Source: Erwinia sp. (GTDB taxonomy: Bacteria > Pseudomonadota > Gammaproteobacteria > Enterobacterales > Enterobacteriaceae). From it: 64,000 nt of DNA. The notes below the pieces were generated by a model. That model did not search any database. It worked only from the letters and a program-made list of their open reading frames with translations, and was not told the DNA's origin. Below are positions 62,300-64,000 of the stretch, in pieces. The stretch spans positions 1,841,310 through 1,905,309 of the forward strand of contig OZ024666.1 in NCBI GenBank assembly GCA_964016415.1, given 5' to 3'. The stretch's first letter is position 1. The number at the start of each line of letters is the position of its first letter. Position numbers and translations under genes: made by a program.

Positions 62300-63534
62300 T
62301 TATCCCAATACCATATCGACCAACAAATAAAAATTTAAAGTGATCGCGATCACAACAATCACATTTCCCGTACGCTGCATCCAGCGACGATTCACCAGAT
62401 CATCCATCAACACGGGATTACCGGTAAAAGAAAGCAATGGCAACAGAGCAAGCGCAATACCAAAACTAAGCAGTACCTGGCTCATCACCAGTATTTTGGT
62501 CGGTTCCAGACCAGCTAAAAAACAATAAACGACGGCAACATGGTGATCACTCGTCGCAGCAGCAATGGAATATGAAAGTGAACGAATCCCTGCATTACCA
62601 CTTGTCCTGCCAGTGTGCCGACAACGGTTGAGGAGAGTCCTGCTGCCAGTAAACTCAGTCCAAAAACGATAGCAGCACCGCGTCCAAGTAACGGGTCTAA
62701 GGTCAGATATGCTTTTTCTAACTCTGCGATACCCGAGTGTCCGCTGAAATGAAAAGCCGCCGCTGCGGTTGCCATCATCGCCAGATTCACAAAACCTGCG
62801 ATTGTCATTGCTACGGCAACGTCTACTTTCGTTGAACGATAACGCTCCTGCCGGGTCCCTTGTTGTAAAGACTGTGTAAGCGATGAGTGTAAATAAATGA
62901 CATGGGGCATAATCGTCGCCCCCAGTACACCAGCCGCCAGCAAAACCGCATCAGAGGTGGCTAATGCAGGGACAGCCATCCCCTGCAGTAACGCCACAAT
63001 ATCAGGCTGTGAGAAGAAAAGTTCGATGATATAAGCTGCGGCGACAAACAGTAACAATCCGCCAATCAGCCACTCCAGCGGTTTTTGTCCCCGATTCTGC
63101 AGCATCAGTATCAAAAATGTCGCCACACCGGTTAGCATCGCACCCTGCAGCAGGCTGACACCAAAAATCAATTTAAAACCAATCGCGGCACCAATAAATT
63201 CAGCAAGATCGGTCGCCATAGCAATAATCTCTGCCTGAACCCAGTAAAACCAGACGGCGGGACGCGGATAGGTGTCGCGGATGTGCTCCGCCAGATTTTT
63301 TCCGGTGGCAATACCAAGTTTAGCCGAAAGCAATTGAATAAACATGGCCATAATATTAGCCCATACAACTACCCACAACAGGGTGTAACCATAAGAAGCC
63401 CCCGCCTGAATATTCGTCGCGAAATTTCCAGGATCGATATACCCGATAGCGGCAATGAACGCTGGCCCGATTAACGCAAATTTAATTTTGCGCTTACCAG
63501 AACGTTCAACCGAACTGGTTGTTGATTTTTGCAT
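62300..63534 (-). pseudogene. mntH: mntH, Nramp-type manganese transporter, one-base frameshift near the 3' end
   Basis: Proton-coupled Mn(II)/Fe(II) importer. The first 339 residues are intact and include the metal-site motif [13 protein letters not shown] and [15 protein letters not shown]. At 62517-62522 a T run on the coding strand has six bases; seven are needed to go from PSFIV into [21 protein letters not shown], which is in the next frame. With one base added the protein is 411 residues (E. coli 412). As sequenced the last two spans are lost. It is divergent from nupC with an MntR-type operator upstream. Confidence 0.87.
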
Positions 63535-63622
63535 GCTATCACCCTGATGCGACGGTATTTTGCCAGTGTATTTTAACCATGATGAGTATCATGGCCTGTA
63601 TTGGCCCTGTTTTCACCAGTTA

Positions 63623-63642
63623 AAAATAGCAAAGGCTATACT
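63623..63642. promoter_or_regulatory. MntR operator upstream of mntH
   Basis: AAAATAGCAAAGGCTATACT contains the dyad ATAGC-AAAG-GCTAT and is nearly the same as the E. coli mntH MntR box. It lies 89 bases upstream of the mntH start. Mn-loaded MntR is expected to repress mntH here. Confidence 0.85.
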
Positions 63643-63923
63643 TTTCGGCAAAAAATACACAATATCCCCCTGCCTGAATCAAATGATGTTGCTCTGTCGG
63701 TAAAAGGAAAAAGTGATAATGTAAAGAAAGTCTCGTTTTCACACCTTTTGTTACATAGAATAGCCGGGTAACGTCTCTGTTCCCGCTGATATACGCAGCT
63801 AATTGCTGTTTTTGACAGCTGACGAAGATCTGCCGCTTAACGTCACTGCGAAATCTGACTTCATCCATACCCCGTCTGGCATGAAGGGGAACATCCAGCT
63901 TAGTTATTAATCCCGGAGTTTTT

Positions 63924-64000
63924 ATGTCCCGTACATTGCATTTTTTCCTGGCACTGGCCGTTGTTGTTTTGCTGGCCTTGCTGGTCAATCGTGATCGCAA
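63924..64000 (+). CDS. nupC: NupC, nucleoside:proton symporter (3' end outside window)
   Basis: Only the first 25 codons are present: MSRTLHFFLALAVVVLLAL followed by LVNRDRK, matching the N-terminal membrane segment of E. coli NupC. GGAG stands at a good distance before the ATG. The position, divergent from mntH, is as in E. coli. NupC imports pyrimidine and adenine nucleosides. Confidence 0.9.
   Translation, partial: MSRTLHFFLALAVVVLLALLVNRDR

Overview
The window is a chromosomal segment of a gammaproteobacterium of the order Enterobacterales, most likely Erwiniaceae or a close relative. The support is the E. coli-like order mnmC-yfcL-epmC-yfcA-mepA-aroC-prmB-smrB-sixA-yfcZ-mlaA, the order ypdK/alaC ... 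glk-mntH-nupC, an argW-type tRNA-Arg(CCU), and a levansucrase very close to that of Erwinia amylovora. Several genes found between these in E. coli are missing (fadJ, fadI and fadL around yfcZ; yfeO between glk and mntH; ypdABC).

Layout. 1-9375: housekeeping block (tRNA modification, EF-P hydroxylation, shikimate pathway, peptide release factor methylation, ribosome rescue, lipid asymmetry). 9532-16184: complete cytochrome c maturation operon ccmABCDEFGHI with overlapping genes. 16400-21658: an intimin/invasin-type inverse autotransporter gene broken by an IS3-family element, with a long AT-rich upstream region reaching the tRNA-Arg. 23811-42104: a HAD hydrolase and then a large tellurite-resistance/chemical-stress (ter) island made of two divergent operons: terZABCDE on the minus strand, and on the plus strand an ATP-grasp/PRTase/HAD/StiP-PELOTA/CitE-like biosynthetic set, terW, three vWA proteins, terX, a PP2C phosphatase and a Ser/Thr kinase. 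42182-47329: broken eamA, intact kup, and a short-chain dehydrogenase broken by a second IS copy. 47606-56810: a glycosyltransferase with a decayed duplicate, then a remnant prophage (tail fibre genes, third IS copy, truncated endolysin, levansucrase, holin, CI-type repressor, two small genes). 56857-64000: core genes (SMP-30 lactonase, yhfL, ypdK, alaC, GNAT, glk, mntH, start of nupC).

The most striking property is gene decay. At least twelve genes are broken: mepA, the invasin (IS plus an internal stop), an ATP-grasp gene and a PRTase gene (in-frame stops), terZ, terA, terE, the PP2C gene, eamA and mntH (single-base indels, mostly in short homopolymers), the SDR gene (IS) and the endolysin (IS junction). 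Three almost identical IS copies show that the element moved recently. This fits a genome in an early phase of reduction, for example a recently host-restricted or insect-associated lineage. Some homopolymer indels could instead be sequencing errors. A 19-base match to an Illumina adapter at 24537-24555 shows that assembly artefacts must be considered here.

Functionally the ter island would form one chemical-stress module: TerC membrane protein with TerB/TerD-family surface proteins, phosphorylation control by kinase, PP2C and vWA proteins, and a biosynthetic branch proposed in the literature to make a nucleoside-like metabolite. As written in this sequence, six of its genes are interrupted.
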